Assembly (NCBI RefSeq): GCF_008017445.1
Contig: NZ_VRSW01000001.1
Coordinates: 310,001-374,000, forward strand
Length of the DNA stretch: 64,000 nt
Direction: 5' to 3'
Source of the DNA: Microbacterium mitrae
GTDB taxonomy: Bacteria; Actinomycetota; Actinomycetes; Actinomycetales; Microbacteriaceae
In this document: piece after piece, positions 54,592 to 63,313 of the stretch
How the letters are laid out: each line of letters opens with the position of its first letter
How positions within the stretch are numbered: the stretch's first letter is position 1
Program-made: the position numbers and the translations under genes
Notes under the pieces: generated by a model
Seen by the model: the letters and a program-made list of their open reading frames with translations, nothing else
The model's database searches: none
What the model was told of the DNA's origin: nothing

Positions 54592-55049
54592 CGACGACGC
54601 TCACTCTCGTCGACGGCGAAGTTCACGTACTCACCGAACTCGTCGCTCAGCTTCTCGATCTCTATGAAGACGCCGACGATCACGACCCCGCGATCGACCG
54701 GCTCTCCCCCGCCGCGTACCGCGACAATGACGAAGCCTCGGCTGAGTTTCGACGACTGACGCGAACCGATCTGCTGACGCAGCGAAGCGAAGACGCCTCC
54801 ACGATGCTGGGCGCTCTCAACGCAGCCGCTGGTTCCGCTCACGACGAGACGGACGGAACCATCACTGTCGTGCTCGACGATGCGAGCGTCCTCGCGTGGA
54901 TGCGCACGCTCGCGTCGCTACGCCTCGTGATGGCAACGCGTCTCGGCATCGGGCAGAACGACCATCACGACCACGATGATCCGAACTACGCGCTCTACGA
55001 TTGGCTGGCGTACCGCCTCGAAACGCTCGTTGAGGCGACCGAGGCTTAG
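54588..55049 (+). CDS. DUF2017 protein
   Basis: 153 aa, GTG start overlapping the clpS stop. The C-terminal core ASVLAWMRTLASLRLVMATRLGI and the ending ALYDWLAYRLETLVEA are the DUF2017 signature; a His/Asp cluster (HHDHDD) precedes it. DUF2017 is found immediately after clpS in many actinobacteria and is thought to act with it, but no function is established. It converges with a kinase-like gene, overlapping by 4 bp. Confidence 0.9.
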   Translation: MTTTLTLVDGEVHVLTELVAQLLDLYEDADDHDPAIDRLSPAAYRDNDEASAEFRRLTRTDLLTQRSEDASTMLGALNAAAGSAHDETDGTITVVLDDASVLAWMRTLASLRLVMATRLGIGQNDHHDHDDPNYALYDWLAYRLETLVEATEA

Positions 55050-55627
55050 TCGGTTGGCACGACTACGACGATATCCGCGAGACTGCGCGGATCGTTCGCG
55101 GCGATGTGCTGGTCTTCTTGGCGCGCCCAGCGTTCCCAGTGCGGCGCGTAGGTGTCGCCGTCGCGCGTGAGCGCCCGGCGTTTGCGATCGGCATCGGCAG
55201 CCTCCACCCACACGCGCACGTCAGCCAACACGGCTGACGCGGCCGTGACAATGCCGGCGCCCTCAACAATGAGCGTGCCGTGAAGCGGAACCACGTGGCT
55301 GGCGGTTTCTGGAACGTCCAGTTGCCAGTTCCACCCGTTCCAGGAGCCTTCGGCACCACGTACGCGCGGTGTCAGCACGTTGTCGATCACGTGGTCAGCG
55401 CCAGCGCGGAGTCCGTCCCAGCCGGGATACACGCTGTCGAGGGCGAGTACGTACGCATCTCTCCGGCTCACGGCAAGCCGCCGGCTGAGCGAGGTCTTGC
55501 CTGCGCCGGAGCGACCGTCGATGAGCACGACCGGTGCAGACGCACCCGATGCGCGCACGAGCGCCTGAATATCGTCGACGGCGCGGCTCAGCGCGGCTTC
55601 GACGGCGTCGTTACTTTTTGAGGGCAC
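55046..55627 (-). CDS. Uridine-kinase-like P-loop ATPase
   Basis: 193 aa from the GTG at 55627; a TTG five codons upstream is an alternative. Walker A GRSGAGKT is in VVLIDGRSGAGKTSLSRRL, followed by the aspartate in LALDSVYPGWDGL, typical of small nucleoside-kinase-like P-loop proteins in Micrococcales. The C-terminal WERWARQEDQHIAANDP matches that group. The phosphate acceptor is unknown. The start overlaps the upstream GerW-like gene by 17 bp. Confidence 0.8.
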   Translation of the reverse strand: MPSKSNDAVEAALSRAVDDIQALVRASGASAPVVLIDGRSGAGKTSLSRRLAVSRRDAYVLALDSVYPGWDGLRAGADHVIDNVLTPRVRGAEGSWNGWNWQLDVPETASHVVPLHGTLIVEGAGIVTAASAVLADVRVWVEAADADRKRRALTRDGDTYAPHWERWARQEDQHIAANDPRSLADIVVVVPTD

Positions 55628-55931
55628 GAATGATGCGCGCAAGTGCGCGACCAGCTACGCATACGAACGGGACCGCGACGGCCAGCAGCGAAATGATGTT
55701 GGGCTCAAAGCGAATCGAGTCACCGGTGCGAACATATGCGCCAACCGGAATGGCCGCGCCACCGCCGCCGCCACCAGCCGCGCCTTCTTCGTCTGATCCG
55801 CCGCCGAAGCCGTGCCAGGTCAGCGCGACCGGAATGATCTTCACGCCGTCGAGGTCTTGTTGCTCGCCGTAGACGCTCTTCGCGCCGATGGAGGAGGACA
55901 GCTTGCCGAGTTCGAGTGCGATGTTAGGCAT
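55611..55931 (-). CDS. GerW/YtfJ-family protein
   Basis: 106 aa. The N-terminal half has the family pattern SIGAKSVYGEQQDLDGVKIIPVA, then a Gly-rich linker (GGGSDEEGAAGGGGGGA) and IPVGAYVRTGDSIRFEPN, followed by a C-terminal membrane helix (residues 79-96) and a basic end. GerW was named in spore formers, but many non-sporulating actinobacteria carry it; its role is unknown here. Confidence 0.85.
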   Translation of the reverse strand: MPNIALELGKLSSSIGAKSVYGEQQDLDGVKIIPVALTWHGFGGGSDEEGAAGGGGGGAAIPVGAYVRTGDSIRFEPNIISLLAVAVPFVCVAGRALARIIRALKK

Positions 55932-55982
55932 ACCCTAACCGTAGCGCGCTCGGGCACGACAGAACAGGCTCGATACGGCGGA

Positions 55983-57239
55983 CTACCCGCGGTCATCCAG
56001 TTTCGGGGCGCGCGGAGCTGCATAACGGTCGGTGCGCCCGATAAACGCGGCGCGAGTGACGGCACCAGAACCAAACCGTTCGGCAGCGTCGTCGAGCGCA
56101 TCGTCGACGCGGCGCCAGTCTTCATCGTCGTCCCAGAGCGCGAGTGCTGAGCCACCCTTGGGTTGCAGCTTCTCAGCGCGTACACCGATGAGTCGTACCG
56201 GGGCGATGAGATCAAGTGTCGCGAATAGGTCGCGCGCCGCGTCGGCAATGCGCATGCCGACATCGGTGGGTTCGGGCAGCGTCTGCGAACGGCTCAGCGT
56301 CGTGAAGTCGTTGAAGCGCACCTTGATCGCAATAGTGCGTGACTCAACGCCCGCTTTGCGCAGCCGAATGCCGACGCGGTCAGCAAGGCGCAACAGTTCA
56401 CTGCGCAGGCGCTCGGGGTCGGCGACGTCGTGCTCAAACGTCTCTTCGTGGCCGATGCTTTTTTCGGCGTGCTCTGTCACCACAATGCGCTCGTCAACGC
56501 CGTGAGCGAGCTCCCGCACGCGAGCACCCATTGCGGGCCCGAGCACGCGGTTCAAGGCAGCCTGTGGCGTCGCACGCACGTCGGCAATCGTGCGGATGCC
56601 ACGGTTCTCCAAGGCTTCAGAAGCCTTCGGCCCGACGCCCCACATTTGCCTCACCGACCTCGGACCCAAAAAGCCCAGCGTCTGCGCTTCGGGCACGAAC
56701 AGCATGCCGTTGGGCTTGCAGAGGGTAGACGCCATTTTCGCAACGTGTTTCGTCGCGGCAACACCGACGCTGCATGTGATGCCGACCTCGCGCTCAACGG
56801 TTTCGCGAATGAGCGTCGCGATCTCCCCCGGGCTACCCCACAGGCGCCGCGCACCCGAGACATCAAGAAAAGCCTCGTCAATTGACAGCGGCTCGACCAG
56901 CGGAGTGAACCGTTGGAAGATCTCCATCACCTGCTTCGACACTTCGATATAGCGGTGAAACGAGGGGTTGACGATGATTCCTTGTGGGCACAGGCGAATG
57001 GCCTGCCCCATCGGCATCGCGGCGCGCACCCCGAAGCGGCGTGCTTCGTACGACGCGCTCGAGACGACCGATCGCCCCTCGGGAGCCCCGATGATGATGG
57101 GCTTGCCGCCAAGCGACGGGTCGTCGAGCACCGCAACCGACGCGTAAAACGCATCCATGTCTACGTGCAGAATCGAGGTTCCGGCATCGTCGTCACCCGG
57201 GAGTGAAAAGACCCGGCTTGATCCGTCTCCTCTGCCCAT
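55983..57239 (-). CDS. dinB: DNA polymerase IV
   Basis: Y-family translesion polymerase, 418 aa from the ATG at 57239. Catalytic motifs: LHVDMDAFYASVAVLDDP (first metal Asp) and LSIDEAFLDV (Asp-Glu pair). Palm, fingers with SYEARRFGVRAAMP, the HhH region MWGVGPKASEALENRGI and the little finger domain are all present. The C-terminus ends DDRG without a recognisable beta-clamp QxxL(F)-type motif in the last residues; a clamp motif may lie earlier. It stands alone with a hairpin upstream. Confidence 0.95.
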   Translation of the reverse strand: MGRGDGSSRVFSLPGDDDAGTSILHVDMDAFYASVAVLDDPSLGGKPIIIGAPEGRSVVSSASYEARRFGVRAAMPMGQAIRLCPQGIIVNPSFHRYIEVSKQVMEIFQRFTPLVEPLSIDEAFLDVSGARRLWGSPGEIATLIRETVEREVGITCSVGVAATKHVAKMASTLCKPNGMLFVPEAQTLGFLGPRSVRQMWGVGPKASEALENRGIRTIADVRATPQAALNRVLGPAMGARVRELAHGVDERIVVTEHAEKSIGHEETFEHDVADPERLRSELLRLADRVGIRLRKAGVESRTIAIKVRFNDFTTLSRSQTLPEPTDVGMRIADAARDLFATLDLIAPVRLIGVRAEKLQPKGGSALALWDDDEDWRRVDDALDDAAERFGSGAVTRAAFIGRTDRYAAPRAPKLDDRG

Positions 57240-57280
57240 GGTTCCATTCTCCGCTCTGCCACCGACATTGCCTACAAACG

Positions 57281-57313
57281 GCAAGTGGGGCGCCACCAGG
57301 ACGCCCCACTTGC
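57281..57313 (-). terminator. Terminator after gatB
   Basis: Perfect 12-bp stem (57281-57292 with 57302-57313), 9-base loop, ten bases after the gatB stop on the minus strand. Confidence 0.8.
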
Positions 57314-57322
57314 TGAAAAGGT

Positions 57323-58840
57323 TTACGCCTGTGCGGCGCGCTCGAGCACGAGTTCACGCACGCGAGCGGCGTCAGCCTGACCCTTCATAGCCTTCATCAC
57401 GGCGCCGATCACGGCACCGGCCGCCTGCACCTTGCCGTCGCGGATTTTCGCGAGAACATCGGGCTGCGATGCGAGAGCCTCATCGATCGCCGCAATCAAT
57501 GCACCGTCATCGGAAACGACGGCGAGGCCGCGTGCATCGACAACCTCTTGCGGGGTGCCTTCGCCGGCGATCACGCCTTCGAGCACCTGACGGGCGAGCT
57601 TGTCGGTCAGGGTACCGGCGTCAACCAGGGCCTGCAGAGCGGCCACGTTGGCGGGGGTCACCATGTCGGCGATCTCCCGCTCCTGCGCGTTTGCCAGACG
57701 GGCGATCTCACCCGTCCACCACTTGCGAGCCGCAGCCGGTGAGGCACCAGCGGCGATCGTCGCCTCAACCTCAGCCACGATGCCACCGTTAGCGACGTCT
57801 TGGAACTCGAGGTCTGTGAAGCCCCACTCGGTCTTCAGACGACGGCGACGAGCAACCGGCGCTTCCGGCAACGACGCACGCAGCTCTTCGACCTGCTGAC
57901 GTGAGGGCGCGACCGGAACCAGGTCAGGCTCCGGGAAGTAGCGATAGTCGTCCGCATCCGACTTCGGTCGACCGGGAGAGGTCTCTCCCGTGTCTTCGTG
58001 CCAGTGACGCGTCTCCTGGATGATGGTTCCGCCTGCCGCAAGAATCGCAGCCTGACGCTGGATTTCATAGCGAACGGCACGCTCGACCGAGCGCATCGAG
58101 TTGACGTTCTTCGTCTCGGTGCGCGTGCCCAGCTTTTCCTGGCCACGGGGACGCAGCGAAACGTTTGCGTCGCAGCGCAGGTTTCCGCGCTCCAGACGAG
58201 CCTCAGAGATACCCAGCGAGAGCACGATGTCGCGGATGGTGGCGACGTAGGCCTTCGCGAGCTCCGGAGCCTGGTGCTCGGCACCGAAAATCGGCTTCGT
58301 GACGATCTCGACGAGCGGTACGCCAGCACGGTTGTAGTCGACCAGCGAGTGGTCGGCGCCCTGAATACGACCGGTGGAACCACCGACGTGCGTCAGCTTG
58401 CCCGCGTCTTCTTCCATGTGTGCGCGCTCGATGGGAATATCGACCAGCGTTCCGTCGCTCAGCTCAACCTGAACCGAGCCTTCGAACGCGATGGGCTCGT
58501 CAAACTGCGAGATCTGGTAGTTCTTGCCCAGGTCTGGGTAGAAGTAGTTCTTGCGGGCAAAACTTGACGACTCAGCGATCGAGCACCCCAGCGCGAGTCC
58601 CAGCTTGATCGAGGAGACGACGGCCTCGGCGTTTACGACCGGCAGCGCGCCGGGCAGACCCATGTCGACAGGCGCCACCAACGTGTTGGGAGCGGCGTCG
58701 TGGTTGGCCTCGTTAGCCGGGTTTGGGGCAGACGAGAACATCTTCGTCGCGGTGTTCAGCTCGACGTGCACCTCAAACCCGAGCACGGGTTCGTACAGTT
58801 CGAGAGCCTTGTTGAAGTCCATCAACGCGTCGCCAGCCAT
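57323..58840 (-). CDS. gatB: Asp-tRNA(Asn)/Glu-tRNA(Gln) amidotransferase subunit B
   Basis: 505 aa. Phosphorylates and transamidates the misacylated tRNA together with GatA. Typical motifs: [20 protein letters not shown] near the N-terminus, [28 protein letters not shown] and [14 protein letters not shown], with the C-terminal tRNA-binding tail (Yqey-like) present. The ATG shares one base with the gatA stop. Confidence 0.98.
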   Translation of the reverse strand: MAGDALMDFNKALELYEPVLGFEVHVELNTATKMFSSAPNPANEANHDAAPNTLVAPVDMGLPGALPVVNAEAVVSSIKLGLALGCSIAESSSFARKNYFYPDLGKNYQISQFDEPIAFEGSVQVELSDGTLVDIPIERAHMEEDAGKLTHVGGSTGRIQGADHSLVDYNRAGVPLVEIVTKPIFGAEHQAPELAKAYVATIRDIVLSLGISEARLERGNLRCDANVSLRPRGQEKLGTRTETKNVNSMRSVERAVRYEIQRQAAILAAGGTIIQETRHWHEDTGETSPGRPKSDADDYRYFPEPDLVPVAPSRQQVEELRASLPEAPVARRRRLKTEWGFTDLEFQDVANGGIVAEVEATIAAGASPAAARKWWTGEIARLANAQEREIADMVTPANVAALQALVDAGTLTDKLARQVLEGVIAGEGTPQEVVDARGLAVVSDDGALIAAIDEALASQPDVLAKIRDGKVQAAGAVIGAVMKAMKGQADAARVRELVLERAAQA

Positions 58841-60357
58841 CAGCGTGCGCCTCCGTTCAGCTCGGGTGCACGGTCAAGCAGCGGGCCGCCCCACTGGTCG
58901 ACGAGCAGCGCTTCGAGCGCCGCGCCGACCTGGTAGAGACGCGCATCTTCAAACGCGGGTGCCAAGAATTGGATTCCGACGGGAAGGTTGTCGTCGGAAG
59001 CGAGACCGCTGGGCAATGTCATGCCCGGAACGCCTGCGAGGTTCGCCGGAATCGTGGCGACGTCGTTCAGGTACATCTGAATCGGGTCACCCACCTTCTC
59101 GCCAAACTTGAACGCCGTGGTCGGCGCGGTGGGCGTTGCAATGACGTCAACCTGCGCAAATGCGGAGTTGAAATCTTGCTGAATCAGGGTGCGAACCTTC
59201 TGTGCTGAACCGTAGTAGGCGTCGTAGTAACCCGAGCTCAGCGCGTAGGTGCCCAAAATGATGCGGCGCTTGACCTCATCGCCGAAACCGGCGGCGCGGG
59301 TTGCGGCCATCACGTCTTCGACCGTTGCGCCACCATCGGGAATGACGCGCATTCCGAAACGGACGGAGTCGAACTTCGCCAGGTTGCTGGAGGCTTCAGC
59401 CGGAAGAATCAGGTAGTAGGCCGCGACGCCGTACTCGAAGTGCGGAGCGCTGATCTCGACGATTTCGGCGCCGTGCGCCTCCATCAACGCCAGCGACTCA
59501 CGGAACGACTGGGAAACGCCGGCCTGAAAACCGCTGTCCGGCAGCTCCTTGATGACGCCGACCTTCAAGCCTTTGAGAACCTGACCGGTGGCACCTTCGC
59601 GGGCGGCAGCCGCAAACGACGGCCACGCCTTCGACAGCGACGTCGAGTCGTTCACATCGTGACCGCCAATGACATCGTGCAGCAATCCGGAGTCCAGCAC
59701 CGTGCGCGTGACGGGGCCGACCTGATCAAGGCTCGACGCCAGCGCGATCGCGCCGTAGCGACTAACGCCACCGTAGGTCGGCTTCATGCCCACGGTTCCG
59801 GTGACGTGTGCGGGCTGGCGAATGGAACCACCGGTGTCAGAGCCCAGCGCGAGCGGCGCTTCAAAGGCGGCGACGGCGGCCGCGGAACCACCTCCGGAAC
59901 CTCCAGGAATGCGCTCAAGATCCCACGGGTTCCGGGTCGGGCCGTAGGCGGAGTGCTCGGTGGAGGAGCCCATGGCGAACTCGTCCATGTTGGTCTTGCC
60001 GATAGCCACGAGGCCGGCGGCACGTGCGCGAGAGACGACGGTGGCGTCGTACGGCGACATGTAGCCTTCGAGGATCTTGGATCCGGAGGTCGAGGGCATG
60101 TCGGTCGTAACGAGCACGTCTTTCACGGCGAGCGGCACACCGGCCAGCTCGTGCAGCTGCTCGCCGGCGGCGCGGCGACGGTCAACATCGGCCGCGATCG
60201 CTTCGGCGTTCTGGTTGACGTGAAGAAACGCGTGAACGTCGCCATCAACGGCGGCGATGCGGTCCAGGTGCGCGCGGGTGGCCTCGACAGCCGAAACTTC
60301 GCCAGCGGCGAGCTTCGTTGCGAGATCCGCCGCGGTCAGGCGAATCAGATCACTCAC
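58840..60357 (-). CDS. gatA: Asp-tRNA(Asn)/Glu-tRNA(Gln) amidotransferase subunit A
   Basis: Glutaminase of GatCAB, 505 aa with a GTG start. Amidase-signature Ser-cisSer-Lys residues: the lysine in PLAVKDVLV and the serines in [13 protein letters not shown] and [12 protein letters not shown]. It overlaps gatC by 4 bp (GTGA) and gatB by 1 bp, so the three are one operon in the order C-A-B. Confidence 0.98.
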   Translation of the reverse strand: MSDLIRLTAADLATKLAAGEVSAVEATRAHLDRIAAVDGDVHAFLHVNQNAEAIAADVDRRRAAGEQLHELAGVPLAVKDVLVTTDMPSTSGSKILEGYMSPYDATVVSRARAAGLVAIGKTNMDEFAMGSSTEHSAYGPTRNPWDLERIPGGSGGGSAAAVAAFEAPLALGSDTGGSIRQPAHVTGTVGMKPTYGGVSRYGAIALASSLDQVGPVTRTVLDSGLLHDVIGGHDVNDSTSLSKAWPSFAAAAREGATGQVLKGLKVGVIKELPDSGFQAGVSQSFRESLALMEAHGAEIVEISAPHFEYGVAAYYLILPAEASSNLAKFDSVRFGMRVIPDGGATVEDVMAATRAAGFGDEVKRRIILGTYALSSGYYDAYYGSAQKVRTLIQQDFNSAFAQVDVIATPTAPTTAFKFGEKVGDPIQMYLNDVATIPANLAGVPGMTLPSGLASDDNLPVGIQFLAPAFEDARLYQVGAALEALLVDQWGGPLLDRAPELNGGAR

Positions 60358-60653
60358 TGCTCTTCTCCCAGGATCGCGGTCACGACAAAACGACCGTCTT
60401 CGGCTTCAGGTGCATTCTGCAAAGCCTGTTGCTGCGTCAGCGGCGCCTGCGGCACATCGGGGCGGAAGACGTTTTCGAGCGGAATCGGGTGACTCGTTGC
60501 GGCGACGTCGGGGGTTGCAACCTCCGACACCTTCGCAATGTTGTCAACGATGACGTCGAGCTGACCGGTGAGGCGCTCAACTTCTTCGTCGGTCAGCTGG
60601 ATCCGCGCGAGCACGCCGAGGTGGCGGACAAGATCGGGAGTGATTTCAGACAC
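60354..60653 (-). CDS. gatC: Asp-tRNA(Asn)/Glu-tRNA(Gln) amidotransferase subunit C
   Basis: 99-aa stabilising subunit of GatCAB, GTG start. Motifs: [34 protein letters not shown] and the [11 protein letters not shown] segment that wraps between GatA and GatB. First gene of the operon; its start lies 56 bp from the divergent acyl-CoA ligase gene. Confidence 0.96.
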   Translation of the reverse strand: MSEITPDLVRHLGVLARIQLTDEEVERLTGQLDVIVDNIAKVSEVATPDVAATSHPIPLENVFRPDVPQAPLTQQQALQNAPEAEDGRFVVTAILGEEQ

Positions 60654-60709
60654 CCCGCCAGTCTAGTTCGTTTGCGACAGTCTCCCCGTCGGCGGTCTAG
60701 GCTGTTTTC

Positions 60710-62410
60710 GTGTCAAAGGCCTATAACCCCCCGCGTCCGTGGATCACGAGCTACGCCCCCGGCGTTGCAGAAGACCTCGGCGAAGTCACCGGTTCGCTCT
60801 TCGATGTTGTCGAGCGTTCCGCCCGTGAGTACCCCACGGCACCCGCGCTCGAATTCTTTGGCAAGACCATCACGTATGCCGAAATGCTGGTGCAAATCGA
60901 GCGCGCCGCCGAAGGATTGCGTGAGCTTGGTGTGAAGGCCGGCGACCCGGTCGCCCTCATTTTGCCGAACTGCCCTGAGCACATCGTGGCGTTCTACGCG
61001 GTGCTCCGCCTCGGCGCGGTTGTCGTTGAGCACAATCCGCTCTACACCCCGCGCGAGCTTCGCAAGCAGTTTGAAGACCACGCCGCCAAGACCGCGATTG
61101 CGTGGAACAAGGTCGTTGCGACCGTTCAAGATTTCCCCGATGACATTGCCGTCACCAACCTCATTTCGGTTGACATCACCAAGTCGATGCCGCTGACAAC
61201 GCGTGCGATTTTGCGCCTGCCGATTGCCAAGGCTCGCGCCTCGCGCGAAGCGCTGTTCTCCCCGGTCGAAGGCACCGTGTCGTGGGACAAGGTGTCATCC
61301 TCTGGCCGGCTGCCCTCGATTTGGGTGCGCCCGCAGACCAGCGATCTTGCGATCATCCAGTACACGTCCGGCACGACCGGAACCCCCAAGGGTGCAGCGC
61401 TCACCCACGGAAACATGATCGCCAACGCCATGCAGGCCCAAGCGTGGACCCCCTCCGTGCTCCGCGGCAACGGCTGTGTCTTCTACGCCGTGCTTCCGAT
61501 GTTCCACGCCTACGGTCTGACGCTGTGCGTGACGTTTGCGATGTCGATGGGTGCGCGGCTCGTGCTGTTTCCCAAGTTCGACGCCGACATGGTGCTCGAA
61601 GTCGTCAAGAAGCGCCCCGCGACCGTTTTTCCCCTGGTTCCGCCCATCGCCGAGCGCCTGCTGGCGCGCGCCAAAGAGACCGGAACCTCGCTGGAAGGAA
61701 TCAAGATCGGCGTCTCGGGTGCCATGCCGTTGAGCGTTGAGCTGGTGGAACCATTTGAAGCGGCATCAGGCGGCTACCTGTGTGAAGGCTACGGCTTGAG
61801 CGAGTGCTCCCCCGTGCTCATGGTTAACCCGGTGGCTGACAACCGCAAGATCGGCTCAATCGGCCTGCCGCTGCCCGGCACCGAGGTGCGCATCGTTGAC
61901 CTCGACAACCCCACCGTGGATGTTCCGGCAGGCTCGGAGGGCGAGCTTGTGGTGCGCGGCCCGCAGGTGTTCAGCGGCTACTACGGCAAGCCGGAAGAGA
62001 CTGAGGCTGTATTTGCCGATGGCTGGTTCCGCACCGGCGACATCGTGCGGATGGACCCCGACGGCTTTGTGACCGTGGTCGACCGCATCAAGGAACTCAT
62101 CATCACCGGCGGCTTCAACGTCGCCCCGACCGAGGTCGAAAACGTGCTTCGGCAGTTCCCCGGCATTGCCGATGTGGCGGTCGTTGGCCTTCCCAGCTCG
62201 CGATCGGGTGAAGAAGTCGTAGCCGCCGTGGTGCTGGAGCCGGGCGCCACCCTCGACGCCAACGCGCTGCGCGAATTCGGTCGCACGATTCTCACCCCCT
62301 ACAAGGTTCCGCGCCAGTTCTTTGTGGTCGACGAACTCCCGAAGTCAATGATCGGCAAGGTGCTCCGCCGACAGGTGAAGCAGACCATCCAAGACCTCCT
62401 CGCCGAGTAA
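60710..62410 (+). CDS. Long-chain fatty-acid-CoA ligase (AMP-binding)
   Basis: Activates fatty acids to acyl-CoA via an acyl-adenylate; 566 aa with a GTG start. The ANL-superfamily motifs are YTSGTTGTPKGAALTH (P-loop-like), EGYGLSECSPV, GWFRTGDIVRMD and the final lysine in PKSMIGKVLRR. The sequence resembles FadD-type enzymes of actinobacteria; chain length preference cannot be told. It is divergent from gatC and followed by the repeat-rich end region. Confidence 0.92.
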   Translation: MSKAYNPPRPWITSYAPGVAEDLGEVTGSLFDVVERSAREYPTAPALEFFGKTITYAEMLVQIERAAEGLRELGVKAGDPVALILPNCPEHIVAFYAVLRLGAVVVEHNPLYTPRELRKQFEDHAAKTAIAWNKVVATVQDFPDDIAVTNLISVDITKSMPLTTRAILRLPIAKARASREALFSPVEGTVSWDKVSSSGRLPSIWVRPQTSDLAIIQYTSGTTGTPKGAALTHGNMIANAMQAQAWTPSVLRGNGCVFYAVLPMFHAYGLTLCVTFAMSMGARLVLFPKFDADMVLEVVKKRPATVFPLVPPIAERLLARAKETGTSLEGIKIGVSGAMPLSVELVEPFEAASGGYLCEGYGLSECSPVLMVNPVADNRKIGSIGLPLPGTEVRIVDLDNPTVDVPAGSEGELVVRGPQVFSGYYGKPEETEAVFADGWFRTGDIVRMDPDGFVTVVDRIKELIITGGFNVAPTEVENVLRQFPGIADVAVVGLPSSRSGEEVVAAVVLEPGATLDANALREFGRTILTPYKVPRQFFVVDELPKSMIGKVLRRQVKQTIQDLLAE

Positions 62411-62460
62411 CCCCGGTGCCCCCGGTGCCGGCGGGCGTCAGGGGTCGGGGTTTCCAGGGG

Positions 62461-62530
62461 TTCCGGGGGTTCCGGGGGTTCCGGGGGTTCCGGGGGTTCC
62501 GGGGGTTCCGGGGGTTCCGGGGGTTCCGGC
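62461..62530. repeat. 9-bp minisatellite of GGGGGTTCC
   Basis: Seven perfect, contiguous 9-bp units (TTCCGGGGG, 62461-62523) plus a partial eighth. The period is a multiple of three, so all frames stay open (GFR or PEP repeats), which creates long spurious ORFs. It is built from the same GGTTCC motif that recurs across the window. Confidence 0.93.
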
Positions 62531-62601
62531 GCGCCCGGTTCTGGGGTGCCGTGGTTCCGGCTTCCGTCGCCAACAGCCAATTCTTCGGTTCCTCCCGGTT
62601 C

Positions 62602-62671
62602 TGCAGGAAATCCGTGTACCCCGAAATCTCCGACCAGGGGTTTTCTGACCGAGACGCGAATCTATCCTGCA
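62602..62671. repeat. 70-bp repeat, copy 1
   Basis: Begins TGCAGGAAATCC and ends ATCCTGCA, so the ends are inverted repeats (TGCAGGA/TCCTGCA). It contains the conserved centre CGACCAGGGGTTTTC. It aligns without gaps to copies 2 and 3. About 50 bp upstream are also shared with copy 2. Confidence 0.9.
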
Positions 62672-62756
62672 TATCCACGGCGAGGTTACGGGTTCCGCGG
62701 TTCCGAGGTTCCCGGCTTCCGTCGCCAACAGCCAATTCTTCGGTTCCTCCCGGTTC

Positions 62757-62826
62757 TGCAGGAAATCCGTTCACCCCGAAACCTTCGACCAGGGGTTTTC
62801 TGGCCGACGTGCGAATTTATCCTGCA
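62757..62826. repeat. 70-bp repeat, copy 2
   Basis: Same length, same ends and same CGACCAGGGGTTTTC centre as copy 1; starts 155 bp after copy 1. The duplication with copy 1 extends upstream to about 62708. Confidence 0.9.
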
Positions 62827-62930
62827 CAACCGCGGCGAGGTTCCGTCGCCGCTGGCGCTTCGCAGCCAGCCGGAACGCCTCATCGCGACCGAGGCGCGCG
62901 CACCCGGTTCAGCAGGACCGCCTCAGGTTA

Positions 62931-63000
62931 TGCAGGAAATCCGCGCACCCTGGGGTCTCCGACCAGGGGTTTTTCGGACCGGGCGCGAATTTTTCCTGCA
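62931..63000. repeat. 70-bp repeat, copy 3
   Basis: Third gapless copy, starting 174 bp after copy 2. Its ends form a longer inverted repeat (TGCAGGAAA/TTTCCTGCA). It diverges from copies 1 and 2 in the stretch around positions 14-30. Confidence 0.88.
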
Positions 63001-63313
63001 CAACCGATCAAAAACCCTTGCGGTAACGCGAAACGCGCGGCGGCGGAACCGTTAGCGCGCGAATGAGCCGTGGGCGTGGCCTCGAGCGGCGAACGGAACC
63101 ATTGGCACCGCAGCGAGCGGAACCGCGGGTCGGCGGCGAGTAGTTGGCGGAACCATCGAGCTCGGAGAACCGCCTGGGCGCGACGCCCGCGCAGGCGGAA
63201 GGCGGGGGCGCTCGACCGGAAAGTTCCTGCACAGGCGGGTCAATTGCGGCGGGGCGCCGCGGGTTCTGTGGATAGTCCGACGGGCGACCGGCGGGCGGTG
63301 CAGGCTCAATGTC

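Larger units (their letters stand above)
62411..63313. other. Repeat-rich intergenic region
   Basis: About 900 bp between the acyl-CoA ligase gene and the truncated end gene with no gene I can support. It contains the 9-bp minisatellite, the three 70-bp repeats and, from about 63050, several more CGGAACC copies. Long open frames here are a by-product of the triplet-compatible repeats. Confidence 0.75.

Noticed and set aside
62416..63066. Collagen-like GFR or PEP-repeat proteins in the end region
   Set aside because: The repeats come from a 9-bp minisatellite that keeps every frame open; no ribosome-binding site, and the frames run through the 70-bp repeats.
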